Shown: positions 7,681-16,837, counted from the first letter of the stretch. The stretch: 64,000 nucleotides of DNA from Sporosarcina gallistercoris (GCF_014836415.1 NZ_JACSQY010000006.1:124001-188000); one strand, 5' to 3'. Notes: generated by a model not told the origin, from the sequence alone. Translations and numbers: made by a program.

Positions 7681-9375
7681 TCATAGACGTTTATCAAGAA
7701 TACGAAAAATTTTCAATGCGATTTGAATTCGGAGTACGTCTTCGGAATGCTTAATATCGAGACCTAGGATTTCTTGGATACGCTCGATTCGGTAGATGAG
7801 TGTATTACGATGAATGAACATCGCTTTCGACGTTTCTGTGACGTTGGCGTTATTAGCGAAATAGTATTCGAATGTTTCAATATACGCTGTGCCGTTTTCC
7901 TGATCGTGCGCCAGCAACGGACCTAAACATTTTTCGAAAAAATCTTCAAGCGCTTGTTCTTTAATGTTCGAGTCCAGTAAATGGTAGACCGCATAGTCTT
8001 CGAAATGGGCGACGTCGCTTTTTTCATTCAGCTGTTGTGTGAGCCGTATCATTTCATTCGCTTCGGAAAAGCTCTTATGTAAAGAGGAGATTCCTTTAAC
8101 TTGTCGTCCGATCCCAATCATGCACCGTTCTTTTATTTTCTCGGATAGTGAGTGGTGAAGCCCGTGCGCAAAGGCTTTAATCGTTGCAATAGAGTCTGCA
8201 GGGCTATCCTCTTTTTGACCGATCAGTACAATAATCCGGTTGCTTCTGAAAAAACACGTGATTTCCCCTTTCGCTTTATAGGATTGGCTATTTACGACAT
8301 CCACACATTTTTTAGCGATTTTCTCCATTTTATATTTCCAAATAATCATATCCTCATATTGTTCCACTTCACTTGGTTTGATATTGATCACCATACAGTA
8401 GTATCGATATTGTGCATTCATACCATGTAAGTCACAAAGTGTTTGAAGTGTAGTCTCTGATTTGATTTTTCCAGCAAGTAAATCATCGAAAAAATCTTGT
8501 CTGATTTCCAATTTCACTTCCTCGATTTCTTTTGCTTTGATGCGCTCGAGTGCCATGATGGTGGAAGCTTGTTCCAAAACAATATAATCGAATTCAAGTA
8601 GATCACGCATCGTTTGCCAGACAATAATATAGCCATATACATTATTGGAAACAGCAATAGGCAAAATTCTGCAGACAATCGATGTTTCGTCTGTTGTAAA
8701 ACTCCGCTTAATGGAGCGTTTCATCGTGCTAAAGTTTTTTGGGATTTGTCGAATGAACGACTCGTCAAATAGCGGAGCACTCTTCGATAAAAATAAGTAG
8801 TCTGCCATGGGGACTGGGTTGCCACCGGCTTCGGCGCTCGTCAAATATCTCCAATCCTGATCTACAATGAGTATTGGGTTTTCTATGGCTTCGGCAAGTG
8901 TAGAGGCGATTAAAGATAGACCGCCACCTTCTAATGAGGTTTTGAAAAAAAGATTATGGATATCCAGTGTCTTCCGATTCAACAAGTCATAGCGACCAGA
9001 TGCTTTTTCGTTAATAATTGAAATGACATTGGACAGCGTATAGCTATACGGCAACTCCAGAAGAGGCAGTCCGAATTCATTCGCCTTTTCAATCATATTA
9101 TCAGGCAGTTTGTCGAAGTAACGTTTTGTTTTCACAATGAGTCCTGAGCAATTGATTTCTGAGAGTTCCTGAATAATCCGGTTTTGAAGTTCAACGTTGT
9201 CTTTGAAAATATAACCGGTAGACAGCAATAGCTCATTGGGCGAGAGCCAGTCGAAGCCGTCTGGATTCTCCATGATATTCACGAGTGAAATTTGATTATC
9301 AAGGCCCGCATGACCTGCCACTACTTGCAGACCGTCAATTGCCTTGATTGTAAGTAAGTCTTTGACTTTCAACAT
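7681..9375 (-). CDS. pucR: PucR-family transcriptional regulator of purine catabolism
   Basis: A 564-residue regulator. The N-terminal PucR sensory domain (about 1-125; LLTIKAIDGLQVVAG, LLLSTGYIF) precedes a GAF-like/GGDEF-like middle. The C-terminal helix-turn-helix of the PucR family (about 500-560) contains NVTETSKAMFIHRNTLIYR. In B. subtilis PucR controls uptake and breakdown of purines, allantoin and related nitrogen sources. Here it is transcribed divergently from the oxamate-type catabolic cluster, the usual placement for its regulator. AGGAG lies upstream of the ATG at 9375, just downstream of an 18-bp perfect palindrome. Orthology to the B. subtilis protein is inferred, not tested. 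Confidence 0.85.
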   Translation of the reverse strand: MLKVKDLLTIKAIDGLQVVAGHAGLDNQISLVNIMENPDGFDWLSPNELLLSTGYIFKDNVELQNRIIQELSEINCSGLIVKTKRYFDKLPDNMIEKANEFGLPLLELPYSYTLSNVISIINEKASGRYDLLNRKTLDIHNLFFKTSLEGGGLSLIASTLAEAIENPILIVDQDWRYLTSAEAGGNPVPMADYLFLSKSAPLFDESFIRQIPKNFSTMKRSIKRSFTTDETSIVCRILPIAVSNNVYGYIIVWQTMRDLLEFDYIVLEQASTIMALERIKAKEIEEVKLEIRQDFFDDLLAGKIKSETTLQTLCDLHGMNAQYRYYCMVINIKPSEVEQYEDMIIWKYKMEKIAKKCVDVVNSQSYKAKGEITCFFRSNRIIVLIGQKEDSPADSIATIKAFAHGLHHSLSEKIKERCMIGIGRQVKGISSLHKSFSEANEMIRLTQQLNEKSDVAHFEDYAVYHLLDSNIKEQALEDFFEKCLGPLLAHDQENGTAYIETFEYYFANNANVTETSKAMFIHRNTLIYRIERIQEILGLDIKHSEDVLRIQIALKIFRILDKRL

Positions 9376-9394
9376 ATGTTATTCACTCCTGCCC

Positions 9395-9433
9395 GCTCAT
9401 GCTGATTGTGCAATATGCACAATCAGCATGAGC
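9395..9433. promoter_or_regulatory. 18-bp perfect palindrome next to the pucR ribosome binding site
   Basis: GCTCATGCTGATTGTGCA (9395-9412) and its exact reverse complement (9416-9433) are separated by ATA. It is followed on the plus strand by GTTTTTT. It lies 20 bases upstream of the pucR start codon, so it may be an operator for the dimeric PucR, a leader hairpin limiting pucR translation, or a terminator against antisense transcription. Confidence 0.7.
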
Positions 9434-9601
9434 GTTTTTTGGTTTCAGTAAACGATGACCGATTGTCAGCTTAGGAATATAGTGAGTATTGTAAGATTCA
9501 GTATAGGTTAAAGAGTTTTAAAAAGATATTCTTTTGTAGGTTTACCTAAACGGGGCTTCGAGAACGTGTTAGCGTCCGAAAAACCAAAAGGAGGCGGGGC
9601 A

Positions 9602-9652
9602 TTGATAAAACTTAGTACTGTTTGTAGTGCTTCAATCAGTGAAACGTCATGA
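9602..9652 (+). CDS. Possible 16-residue leader peptide
   Basis: TTG at 9602 lies 7 bases after a strong AAAGGAGG (9588-9594) and opens a 16-codon frame (MIKLSTVCSASISETS) that ends with TGA at 9650. No other start uses this ribosome binding site at proper spacing. It could be a leader peptide or the remains of an older N-terminus of the next gene, in another frame. Expression is unproven. Confidence 0.3.
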   Translation: MIKLSTVCSASISETS

Positions 9653-9680
9653 ACCAATCCTCAGGAATGGAGTGACCGTC

Positions 9681-10562
9681 ATGATCTTTGCGCTAACCGG
9701 AGATCGTCATTTCCTTCAGCACTTGAAGGAAGGGAGAATGACAGGATACGTCCACAGTATATTTAAAAGAACGATTAATATGGTGTGTTTGAATGATGGT
9801 CACTTATATACGTTCGCTAGTGAGGTAATTGACAACGCTCCGAATACATTGGTTCTGAATTGCACAACTATGGAGAACTTATCGGTTGCGGTCAATGATC
9901 GAATTCACTCGGACGGGCGAGTCGTTTGGATTGGAACTGCTCAAGGGATCTCATTCTCTGAAGCACAGCCTTGGGACACTGGACTGCCAGACTATCCACA
10001 AAACACGAATGGCATCAGCAAGAACTTGACGTATGTAAAGCAGAGAATTCGTGAAGTCGGTACAGCGGGGGGCATAAAACCCGGAGTGAACCAAACAACA
10101 CCATTTGAACAAGAAGTACGTATGATGCTGTCAAAAAATACAGCATCTCTTGTTGATCATCTCGCAGCAGGTGACGTAGCAGGAGCATTGAGAGATGCAC
10201 AATCCCTTCTTGGATTAGGCCCAGGGCTGACTCCATCAGGAGATGATTATTTAACAGGGATGATTGCGGTCTTCATGGTTCACAATCATCCGATACCCGA
10301 GCTGCAGCAATTCGGGAAGGAAGTCGCAGTGATTGCAAAAAAAGCAACCAACATCATCAGTTTTAGCGCGATTGAACAGGCATCCAATGGGAAGGTAAGA
10401 GAATCCATTGCCCAACTGATCTCGTATTTGCTGACAGGTGAAGAAGAATTCTTGTTTGCAGTGGACGATGTACTGCAGATCGGCTCCTCATCAGGAACAG
10501 ACATTGCTTTAGGTATTGTTGCAGGAATTGAACTTACTATGAAAATCGGAGGTAACTTATGA
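9681..10562 (+). CDS. DUF2877 protein, AllH-like subunit of an oxamate carbamoyltransferase-type system
   Basis: About 293 residues. The diagnostic DUF2877 motif GLGPGLTPSGDDYLTGM lies near residue 195, with GSSSGTDIALGI close to the C-terminus. In E. coli the DUF2877 protein YlbF was renamed AllH as one of three subunits (AllF, AllG, AllH) reported to form oxamate transcarbamylase. The next two genes here encode the other two families. The ATG at 9681 is preferred because the conserved domain begins at once and GGAGTG precedes it; a GTG at 9627 would add 18 unconserved residues. It overlaps the next gene by four bases (ATGA), indicating translational coupling. Confidence 0.8.
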   Translation: MIFALTGDRHFLQHLKEGRMTGYVHSIFKRTINMVCLNDGHLYTFASEVIDNAPNTLVLNCTTMENLSVAVNDRIHSDGRVVWIGTAQGISFSEAQPWDTGLPDYPQNTNGISKNLTYVKQRIREVGTAGGIKPGVNQTTPFEQEVRMMLSKNTASLVDHLAAGDVAGALRDAQSLLGLGPGLTPSGDDYLTGMIAVFMVHNHPIPELQQFGKEVAVIAKKATNIISFSAIEQASNGKVRESIAQLISYLLTGEEEFLFAVDDVLQIGSSSGTDIALGIVAGIELTMKIGGNL

Positions 10563-12112
10563 CTATTCAAGTACTTGTAAAATCCAATACGTATATCGAT
10601 TCGGTATCTCTTATGTCCTTATCTACTAAGGCAAACGAAATTGCGGGAATCGAGCAAGCGATCATAGCAATGGGAACTGAAATGAATAAAGAAGTGATTG
10701 AAAATGTAGGTCTTATGACGTCAGAAGTGAAAGACGCTAAAACAAGTGATCTGATGATCATTGTGAAAGCAGCAGACGATGAAGCTTGTGAGAACGCTTT
10801 TAAAGAAATTGAAGAGCTGATGAATAAGAAAAAAGACGCAAGTGTAGGGAACAGTGAAATCACCTATTCCAGTATCTCTGCTGCAGCTGAGAATATCCCG
10901 GAAGCGAATTTAGCGGTCATCGCTGTAAACGGTGCATATGCTCCGCGTGAAGCTAGAAAAGCATTGGAGCAAAATCTCCATGTCATGATGTTCAGCGACA
11001 ATGTCAGCGTTGAAGATGAAATTGCACTTAAACAATTGGCTCACGAAAAAGGGCTGCTCATGATGGGACCTGACTGCGGAACAGCAATCATTGGAAATGT
11101 CGCTTTGTGTTTTGCAAATACGGTTCGTAAAGGGAACATCGGGATTGTCGGGGCTTCTGGTACAGGAAGTCAGGAAATCAGTGTCCGTATTCATGAGTTC
11201 GGTGGCGGTATCACCCAGCTGATTGGTACGGGTGGACGTGATTTAAGCGAAGCGGTTGGCGGAATTATGATGATCGATGGCATTCGGGCGCTTGAGGAAG
11301 ATGACTCTACTGAAGTGATTGTCGTTGTGTCAAAACCACCTGCTCCAAGTGTTGAAGAAAAAGTCCTTGCACAAATTAAGCAATGTAAGAAACCAGTAGT
11401 GGTTTGGTTTATTGGCGGGGATGAGGAGAAAGTGAAAGAGGCAGGTGGCCACTTCGCTAAAATGTCGAAGGAAGCTGCATTGAAAGCGGTCGTTCTTGCG
11501 GGTGCCAATGAGGATGAGTTGAACAAACGTGCGTTGAATCTTCCATTGATAGAGGAAGTCCGTGGGAAGTTAAAGCCAGAACAAAAGTACATCCGCGGAT
11601 TGTTCAGTGGCGGAACGTTATGTGACGAAGCGATGCATATCGCAATGGAAAAGTTTGACGATGTCTACAGCAACATACAAAGAGATCCTGAATACCGTTT
11701 GAAAGATGTCTCGGTTAGCGAAGCACATACGTTCATCGACTTCGGAGACGATCAGTTCACTCAAGGGAAGCCACATCCGATGATTGATCCATCTACACGT
11801 ATAGAACGGTTCAAACAAGAGGCGAAGGATCCTTCAGTCGGAGTCATCGTGATGGATTTCGTCCTTGGATTTGGGTCACACGAAGATCCGGTTGGGGTCA
11901 TGCTTCCAAGTATCATCGATGCAAAACAAGCAGCTGAAGCAGAAGGACGTCATTTAGAAATCATCGGTTACATTCTTGGAACAGAATTGGATAGTCAGAA
12001 CTTGGAAGGTCAAATTAGCAAGCTGGTGGCTTCTGGTGCCACACATGCAAGCAGCAGTCAGAACGCTGGTTTGTTAGCAAGAGAATTCGTCGTGAAAGGA
12101 GAACAATTATGA
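10559..12112 (+). CDS. fdrA: FdrA/AllF-like protein with succinyl-CoA-synthetase-type domains
   Basis: A 517-residue protein of the FdrA family. A regulatory-looking alpha/beta region covers about 1-95. A Rossmann-type CoA-binding-like domain (about 110-300) holds GIVGASGTGSQE and the following LIGTGGRDLSEAVGG. A ligase-CoA-like C-terminal half contains FSGGTLCDEA and the GFGSHEDPVG segment. The fold recalls acyl-CoA synthetases, but in E. coli FdrA (AllF) has been assigned to oxamate carbamoyltransferase. It shares ATGA overlaps with both neighbours, which suggests stoichiometric co-translation. The substrate here is inferred from family and context. Confidence 0.85.
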   Translation: MTIQVLVKSNTYIDSVSLMSLSTKANEIAGIEQAIIAMGTEMNKEVIENVGLMTSEVKDAKTSDLMIIVKAADDEACENAFKEIEELMNKKKDASVGNSEITYSSISAAAENIPEANLAVIAVNGAYAPREARKALEQNLHVMMFSDNVSVEDEIALKQLAHEKGLLMMGPDCGTAIIGNVALCFANTVRKGNIGIVGASGTGSQEISVRIHEFGGGITQLIGTGGRDLSEAVGGIMMIDGIRALEEDDSTEVIVVVSKPPAPSVEEKVLAQIKQCKKPVVVWFIGGDEEKVKEAGGHFAKMSKEAALKAVVLAGANEDELNKRALNLPLIEEVRGKLKPEQKYIRGLFSGGTLCDEAMHIAMEKFDDVYSNIQRDPEYRLKDVSVSEAHTFIDFGDDQFTQGKPHPMIDPSTRIERFKQEAKDPSVGVIVMDFVLGFGSHEDPVGVMLPSIIDAKQAAEAEGRHLEIIGYILGTELDSQNLEGQISKLVASGATHASSSQNAGLLAREFVVKGEQL

Positions 12113-13533
12113 GCAGAATTCAAGAATTGTTTAACGAGCAATTAAATGTCATCAACGTAGGGATCGAGTCGTTTAGTGAGGATCTCAAGCAGCAAAATAC
12201 ACCTGTCAGCCACTTACAATGGGCACCTCCTGGAGGCGGGAACCAAGAGCTGATTGCGGCCCTTGATAAGTTGGAGGAAGCTGGGATTGCTGAGAAAATT
12301 GAAGCAGCGAATGCTGAAGCGGTTCAACGAATTATTCAATCACAACCGATTCTCATCGGATTTGACCAAGCCATCAATGTCGTACCAGGTATGACGAAGA
12401 CAACCATTCTTCATGCAGGACCGCCAATCACTTGGGATAAGATGAATGGACCGATGAAAGGCGCAGTAACAGGTGCCCTCGTGTTTGAAGGATTAGCGAG
12501 TGATTTAGTAGAAGCTGCGGAACTTGCAGCATCTGGTGAGATTACGTTCTCCCCTTGCCATGAACACAATTGTGTCGGCTCAATGGCTGGAGTCACATCT
12601 GCATCGATGTACATGCACATTGTCGAGAACAAAACATATGGAAATATCGCGTATACCAATTTGAGTGAGCAAATGTCCAAAATCCTTCGGATGGGTGCTA
12701 ACGATGAAAGTGTAATTGAGCGCTTAGTTTGGATGAGAGACCTGTTCGGTCCGATGTTGCGCGATGCGATGAAACTTCATCCTGAAGGGATCGACTTACG
12801 CTTGATGCTTGCTCAGGCATTGCATATGGGAGATGAGTGTCATAACCGGAATGTTGCAGGCACTACGCTTCTCATTCAAGCATTGACACCCTATATCATT
12901 CAAACGGATTACACAGTCCAACAGCAAAAAGAAGTATTCGACTTCGTGCTGAGCAGTGATTACTTCTCGGGACCTACGTGGATGGCGATGGCGAAATGTG
13001 CACTCGACGCAGCGCATGGCATTGAGCACAGTACAATCGTTACAACGATGGCGCGTAATGGCGTTGAGTTCGGAATTCGGGTAAGCGGTGCAGAAGGAAA
13101 CACTTGGTTCACTGGCCCTGCCCAAAAAGTGGTTGGCCCGATGTTTGCAGGATACAAGCCGGAAGACGCTGGTTTGGACATCGGAGACAGTGCGATTACT
13201 GAAACGTACGGAGTGGGTGGTTTTGCAATGGCTACAGCTCCAGCAATCGTTGCCCTAGTTGGCGGTACGGTAGACGACGCGATCGGTTACTCGACAAAAA
13301 TGAAAGAAATTACTACAGCTGAAAACCCGAACGTCACAATACCTATGCTCGACTTCATGGGAATCCCATCTGGAATCGACGTTCGTAAAGTGATTCAATC
13401 AGGCGTCCTGCCAATTATCAATACAGCGATCGCCCACAAAGATGCAGGAATCGGAATGATCGGTGCGGGGATTACACATCCACCAATGGAGTCATTCGAA
13501 AAAGCGTTGCTCGAATTGGCACAACGCGCATAA
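12109..13533 (+). CDS. DUF1116 protein, YlbE/AllG-like
   Basis: A 474-residue DUF1116 protein, the third member of the FdrA-DUF1116-DUF2877 set. It is glycine- and methionine-rich with motifs such as GFDQAINVVPGMTKTTILHAGPP (quoted here only as the region near residues 83-105), AGTTLLIQAL and GAGITHPPMESFEKA. In E. coli the homologue YlbE was renamed AllG, an oxamate carbamoyltransferase subunit. The start overlaps the preceding stop by four bases. No carbamate kinase gene follows, unlike the E. coli allantoin locus, so any carbamoyl phosphate must be used by an enzyme encoded elsewhere. Confidence 0.85.
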   Translation: MSRIQELFNEQLNVINVGIESFSEDLKQQNTPVSHLQWAPPGGGNQELIAALDKLEEAGIAEKIEAANAEAVQRIIQSQPILIGFDQAINVVPGMTKTTILHAGPPITWDKMNGPMKGAVTGALVFEGLASDLVEAAELAASGEITFSPCHEHNCVGSMAGVTSASMYMHIVENKTYGNIAYTNLSEQMSKILRMGANDESVIERLVWMRDLFGPMLRDAMKLHPEGIDLRLMLAQALHMGDECHNRNVAGTTLLIQALTPYIIQTDYTVQQQKEVFDFVLSSDYFSGPTWMAMAKCALDAAHGIEHSTIVTTMARNGVEFGIRVSGAEGNTWFTGPAQKVVGPMFAGYKPEDAGLDIGDSAITETYGVGGFAMATAPAIVALVGGTVDDAIGYSTKMKEITTAENPNVTIPMLDFMGIPSGIDVRKVIQSGVLPIINTAIAHKDAGIGMIGAGITHPPMESFEKALLELAQRA

Positions 13534-13554
13534 CATCTTTTACTTCGTTTTACT

Positions 13555-13599
13555 GCTACATGCTCCATTTCGAATGGAAGACGAACTGGAGCATGTAGC
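13555..13599 (+). other. Intercistronic hairpin between DUF1116 and ankyrin genes
   Basis: GCTACATGCTCCA (13555-13567) pairs perfectly with TGGAGCATGTAGC (13587-13599). No T run follows, so it is more likely an mRNA-stability or processing element than a strong terminator. Confidence 0.6.
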
Positions 13600-13626
13600 C
13601 TCATAAGTACGAAAGGAGAGTCAATA

Positions 13627-14784
13627 ATGGAGAATGATAACCTGCTCAGAAGTTGTGAAAAAGGCGATCTGACATCCTTCGAACGGGCATTGACTTCTGG
13701 TGCGGAACTGGAAGCCCGGGATGCACAAGGTCGAACAGCACTCATGATAGCCACTCAGAAAAATCACAAAGAGATGGTAGCGAAATTGATCGCTGCAGGA
13801 AGTGATGTGAATGCGCGTGATATTACACAACTTACTCCATTCATATGCGCCGCTGCGAATGGGTTCGATGAACTGATTCCTTTGATGGTTGAAGGGGGAG
13901 CGGAGTTAGCGAGTGTCAATCGCTTTGGAGGAACTGCTCTTTTGCCCTCTAGTGAAAAAGGATATTTGAAAACAGTTGAATTGTGTATTAAAGCAGGCGT
14001 TCCTGTTAATCACGTAAATGACTTAGGCTGGTCTGCATTGCTGGAAGCCGTGATTTTAGGTGATGGCGGCTATTTATACACCGATGTGATCAAGGCGCTC
14101 GTGAGTGCAGGCGCGGATCCTCACATTCAGGATCGCGATGGTGTGTCGTCACTACAACATGCAAAGGCTAAAAAACAATCACGGATTCTTTCCATATTCG
14201 AAAATGGACGTTTAGCACAAAGTGACGCCATTCTTCAAGCGAAACTATTTGCAAGCGAGTCCCAACTTTCTCAGGCGTTGACAGTAATAGAAAAGGCGCT
14301 GCAAGATAACACCCAGGACACGACAGAATTGCTCTATTATAAAGGGTATTTCCTTCAACTTATGAAGCAATTCCCTGCTGCAATCGATGCGTACAACCAA
14401 GCGGTGCAAAGCGACCATCAGGAGTTGCAGTTCCATTTCTATATGGCAAACTGCTATCGTCTGCAGAAACAACAAGATTCAGCATTAGCTGAGTTTGATA
14501 AAGCGATTGCGCTTGCACCAAAGGACACGTTTTTCTTGTATCACAAATCGAATTACTTACGGGAATTCGGTCGACACGAAGTAGCGGTGGAAGTGATGGA
14601 TCAGTTACTTATGCTTGAACCGTCACGCTATGATTTTTCTTTCCACAAAGCAAACAGTCTTCGGTCACTCGGCCGGCATCAGGAAGCGATTGACGCAATT
14701 GAAAATGCGATTGCCAATGATCCGTCGAATCCGTTATATACGACACACAAAGAAAAGTCTATTGAATTACTTCAAGGAGAGTAA
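13627..14784 (+). CDS. Ankyrin-repeat plus TPR-repeat protein
   Basis: A 385-residue repeat protein without a signal peptide. About residues 1-185 hold four or five ankyrin repeats (for example AQGRTALMIATQKNHKEMV, DVNARDITQLTPFICAAANG). About residues 200-380 hold four or five TPR-like repeats (YKGYFLQLMKQFPAAIDAYN, FYMANCYRLQKQQDSALAEF). Both halves are protein-protein interaction modules. It has a good AAAGGAGAG site and lies inside the FdrA-type cluster between the enzymes and the permease. That suggests a scaffold or regulator of that system; this is inference from position only, and no catalytic motif is visible. Confidence 0.8.
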   Translation: MENDNLLRSCEKGDLTSFERALTSGAELEARDAQGRTALMIATQKNHKEMVAKLIAAGSDVNARDITQLTPFICAAANGFDELIPLMVEGGAELASVNRFGGTALLPSSEKGYLKTVELCIKAGVPVNHVNDLGWSALLEAVILGDGGYLYTDVIKALVSAGADPHIQDRDGVSSLQHAKAKKQSRILSIFENGRLAQSDAILQAKLFASESQLSQALTVIEKALQDNTQDTTELLYYKGYFLQLMKQFPAAIDAYNQAVQSDHQELQFHFYMANCYRLQKQQDSALAEFDKAIALAPKDTFFLYHKSNYLREFGRHEVAVEVMDQLLMLEPSRYDFSFHKANSLRSLGRHQEAIDAIENAIANDPSNPLYTTHKEKSIELLQGE

Positions 14785-14876
14785 ACTGGACGACGCATTT
14801 CCATTTTATTTCGACGAGTACAAGATACCTATTCTATATGGCTCTTCCATATTATAAGAAGCAGGGAGTGTAGGTC

Positions 14877-16328
14877 ATGTCGCAAGCAAAAGAAGTTCAA
14901 CATTATCAAACATACGAGTCCTATGGCTATTCTGAAGATTTGCTGCCTAAAACTCCGGAACAACGTGACTGGGGAATGACGAACTATGTGACGTTGTGGA
15001 TGGGGGCTGTTCATAATATCCTATCGTACTTAACCGTTGCAGGATTCTTCGTTCTTGGGTTAACGACAAAACAAGTGTTACTTGCTGTTATGCTATCCGC
15101 TGTCATTGTTTCTGTTTTCTATGTATTAAATGGCTATTCTGCATCCCTTTACGGTTTGCCGTTCGCCATGTTGCTTCGTGACTCATTCGGTGTCAAAGGT
15201 GCCATTATCCCGTCGCTTGTCAGAGGGCTTATCGCAGGAGTCGTATTCTTCGGGACGACTACCGTTGTAGGTGCTGAATCCCTCAACGTCATATTCGCGC
15301 GTTTCATACCTGATTACATGTCAATCGGGAACGGTTTCTCTCTGTTAGGATTATCTGCACCTACAATGATTTCCTACGCAGTTCTCTGGACTGTGACCGT
15401 CATCCTGTTCCTAGTGGGGATGAACGTGTTAGGGAAGTTCGGAAACTGGTCATCACCTGTCGTGTACGTATTCATAACAGGTGCCGCAATATGGGGGATC
15501 AATATCGCAGGTGGTTTTGGACCGATTTTAGACTACGTTCCTGCAAACCCGAATCCAAGCATTTGGGTGTTCATCGCTTGTGTAAGTGCGCTCGTTTCAA
15601 ACTGGGTTGGGCCTGTTGTCAACATGTCTGACTTCACGCATCGGGCAAAGCGCCCGCGAGATATGATCATCGGTTTGCCTTTAGGCTTCATCCTATCGTA
15701 CATTCTTTTTGCGATTACGTGTGTGGCATTGATCGCGGGAACAGAAATTGCTTTTGGTGATGCGATCTTCAACATTGTCTTTGCGATTGATAAAATTGAA
15801 AACACATTTTCAGTCGTTGTATTGATATTGGCATTGAATGTGGGAGCAATTGCGTTTTGTGTATACGGGAACCTATTCCCGGCAGGTATGCAAATGGCTT
15901 CATTGTTCCCGAAAATCTTCACTGTGAAAACAGCAGGAGTGCTGACTGCGATTATCGGAACACTCATCTTGCCTTGGAAGTTAGTTGAAAGTACAAGTAC
16001 ACTGTTTTACTTCTACAGCTTTATCGGATCCATGTTTGGTCCGATTGCAGGAATTATGCTTTCCAGTTTCTACATTCAACGTAAACGGAAATTGGATTTG
16101 GATACGATTTACGTAGCACCTGGTAACAATGGAGAGTACAAAAATGGCTACAATCCTGTTGCTATGACCGTTCTTGCCATCAGTTTCATCATTCCAATGT
16201 CTGGTGCGTTTTTAAAGAGTGTTCCATTCTTAGTATCCATAAATCAGTTTGCATTTTTCGCAGGTTTAATCGTCTCATTCATCCTATATACAGTGTTAAG
16301 TAAAGTTTGGAAACCTACAGTTAACTAA
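14877..16328 (+). CDS. NCS1-family purine/cytosine/allantoin permease
   Basis: An integral membrane protein of 483 residues with about twelve predicted helices, related to PucI/CodB-type nucleobase:cation symporters. The conserved entry segment WGMTNYVTLWMGAVHNILSY and the helix-rich core are typical of NCS1. Neighbouring genes (PucR regulator, deaminase, AllFGH-like set) suggest it imports a purine base or a breakdown product. The ATG at 14877 follows GGGAGTG. A gap of 92 bases after the ankyrin gene has no terminator, so it is probably co-transcribed. The exact substrate is not predictable. Confidence 0.85.
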   Translation: MSQAKEVQHYQTYESYGYSEDLLPKTPEQRDWGMTNYVTLWMGAVHNILSYLTVAGFFVLGLTTKQVLLAVMLSAVIVSVFYVLNGYSASLYGLPFAMLLRDSFGVKGAIIPSLVRGLIAGVVFFGTTTVVGAESLNVIFARFIPDYMSIGNGFSLLGLSAPTMISYAVLWTVTVILFLVGMNVLGKFGNWSSPVVYVFITGAAIWGINIAGGFGPILDYVPANPNPSIWVFIACVSALVSNWVGPVVNMSDFTHRAKRPRDMIIGLPLGFILSYILFAITCVALIAGTEIAFGDAIFNIVFAIDKIENTFSVVVLILALNVGAIAFCVYGNLFPAGMQMASLFPKIFTVKTAGVLTAIIGTLILPWKLVESTSTLFYFYSFIGSMFGPIAGIMLSSFYIQRKRKLDLDTIYVAPGNNGEYKNGYNPVAMTVLAISFIIPMSGAFLKSVPFLVSINQFAFFAGLIVSFILYTVLSKVWKPTVN

Positions 16329-16361
16329 CGGATATCATTTGAAAAATTGGGAGGTCATCTT

Positions 16362-16820
16362 ATGGATTACATGAAGCTCGCAGTAGACGCTACAATTGAA
16401 GGGATGGACAAGAAGTACGGAGGCCCATTCGGAGCGACGATAGTTCGCGGAGACGAAGTGATTGCGGCAGTGAGTAATACGATGATGAAAGATACGGATC
16501 CTTCTGCACATGCAGAAATGGTCGCAATCCGAGTGGCATGTGAAAAATTGGAGACGATGGATTTGTCCGACTGCGTAATCTACGCAACGTGTGAACCATG
16601 TCCGATGTGCATGGGTGCGATCATCTGGGCGGGTGTGAAGGAAGTCCACTATTGCAGCACAAGGGAAGATGCTGCTGAACATGGTTTTTCGGATATGCAC
16701 TTACGTGAGTATTTAAAAGGTGAAGACGATAGTGTCGTTCAGATGATTAAAGTCGACGACCGTGAAGATTGCGATCATCTTTGGGCACATTTTGAAAAAG
16801 TGAACGGTTCAGCGGAATAA
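16362..16820 (+). CDS. CMP/dCMP-type nucleobase deaminase, guanine-deaminase-like
   Basis: A 152-residue zinc hydrolase of the cytidine deaminase-like fold. Zinc ligands and the catalytic glutamate are in HAEM (about 52-55) and PCPMCMGA (about 82). The segments GGPFGATIV and DAAEHGFSD match remembered B. subtilis GuaD (GDEase), where the C-terminal region shapes guanine specificity. In context it would deaminate an imported purine such as guanine. GGGAGG at 16349-16354 supports the ATG at 16362. It is the last gene of the cluster, followed by a strong terminator. A related base such as cytosine or isocytosine remains possible. Confidence 0.82.
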   Translation: MDYMKLAVDATIEGMDKKYGGPFGATIVRGDEVIAAVSNTMMKDTDPSAHAEMVAIRVACEKLETMDLSDCVIYATCEPCPMCMGAIIWAGVKEVHYCSTREDAAEHGFSDMHLREYLKGEDDSVVQMIKVDDREDCDHLWAHFEKVNGSAE

Positions 16821-16837
16821 CTTTAGTTTCTAGTTTC

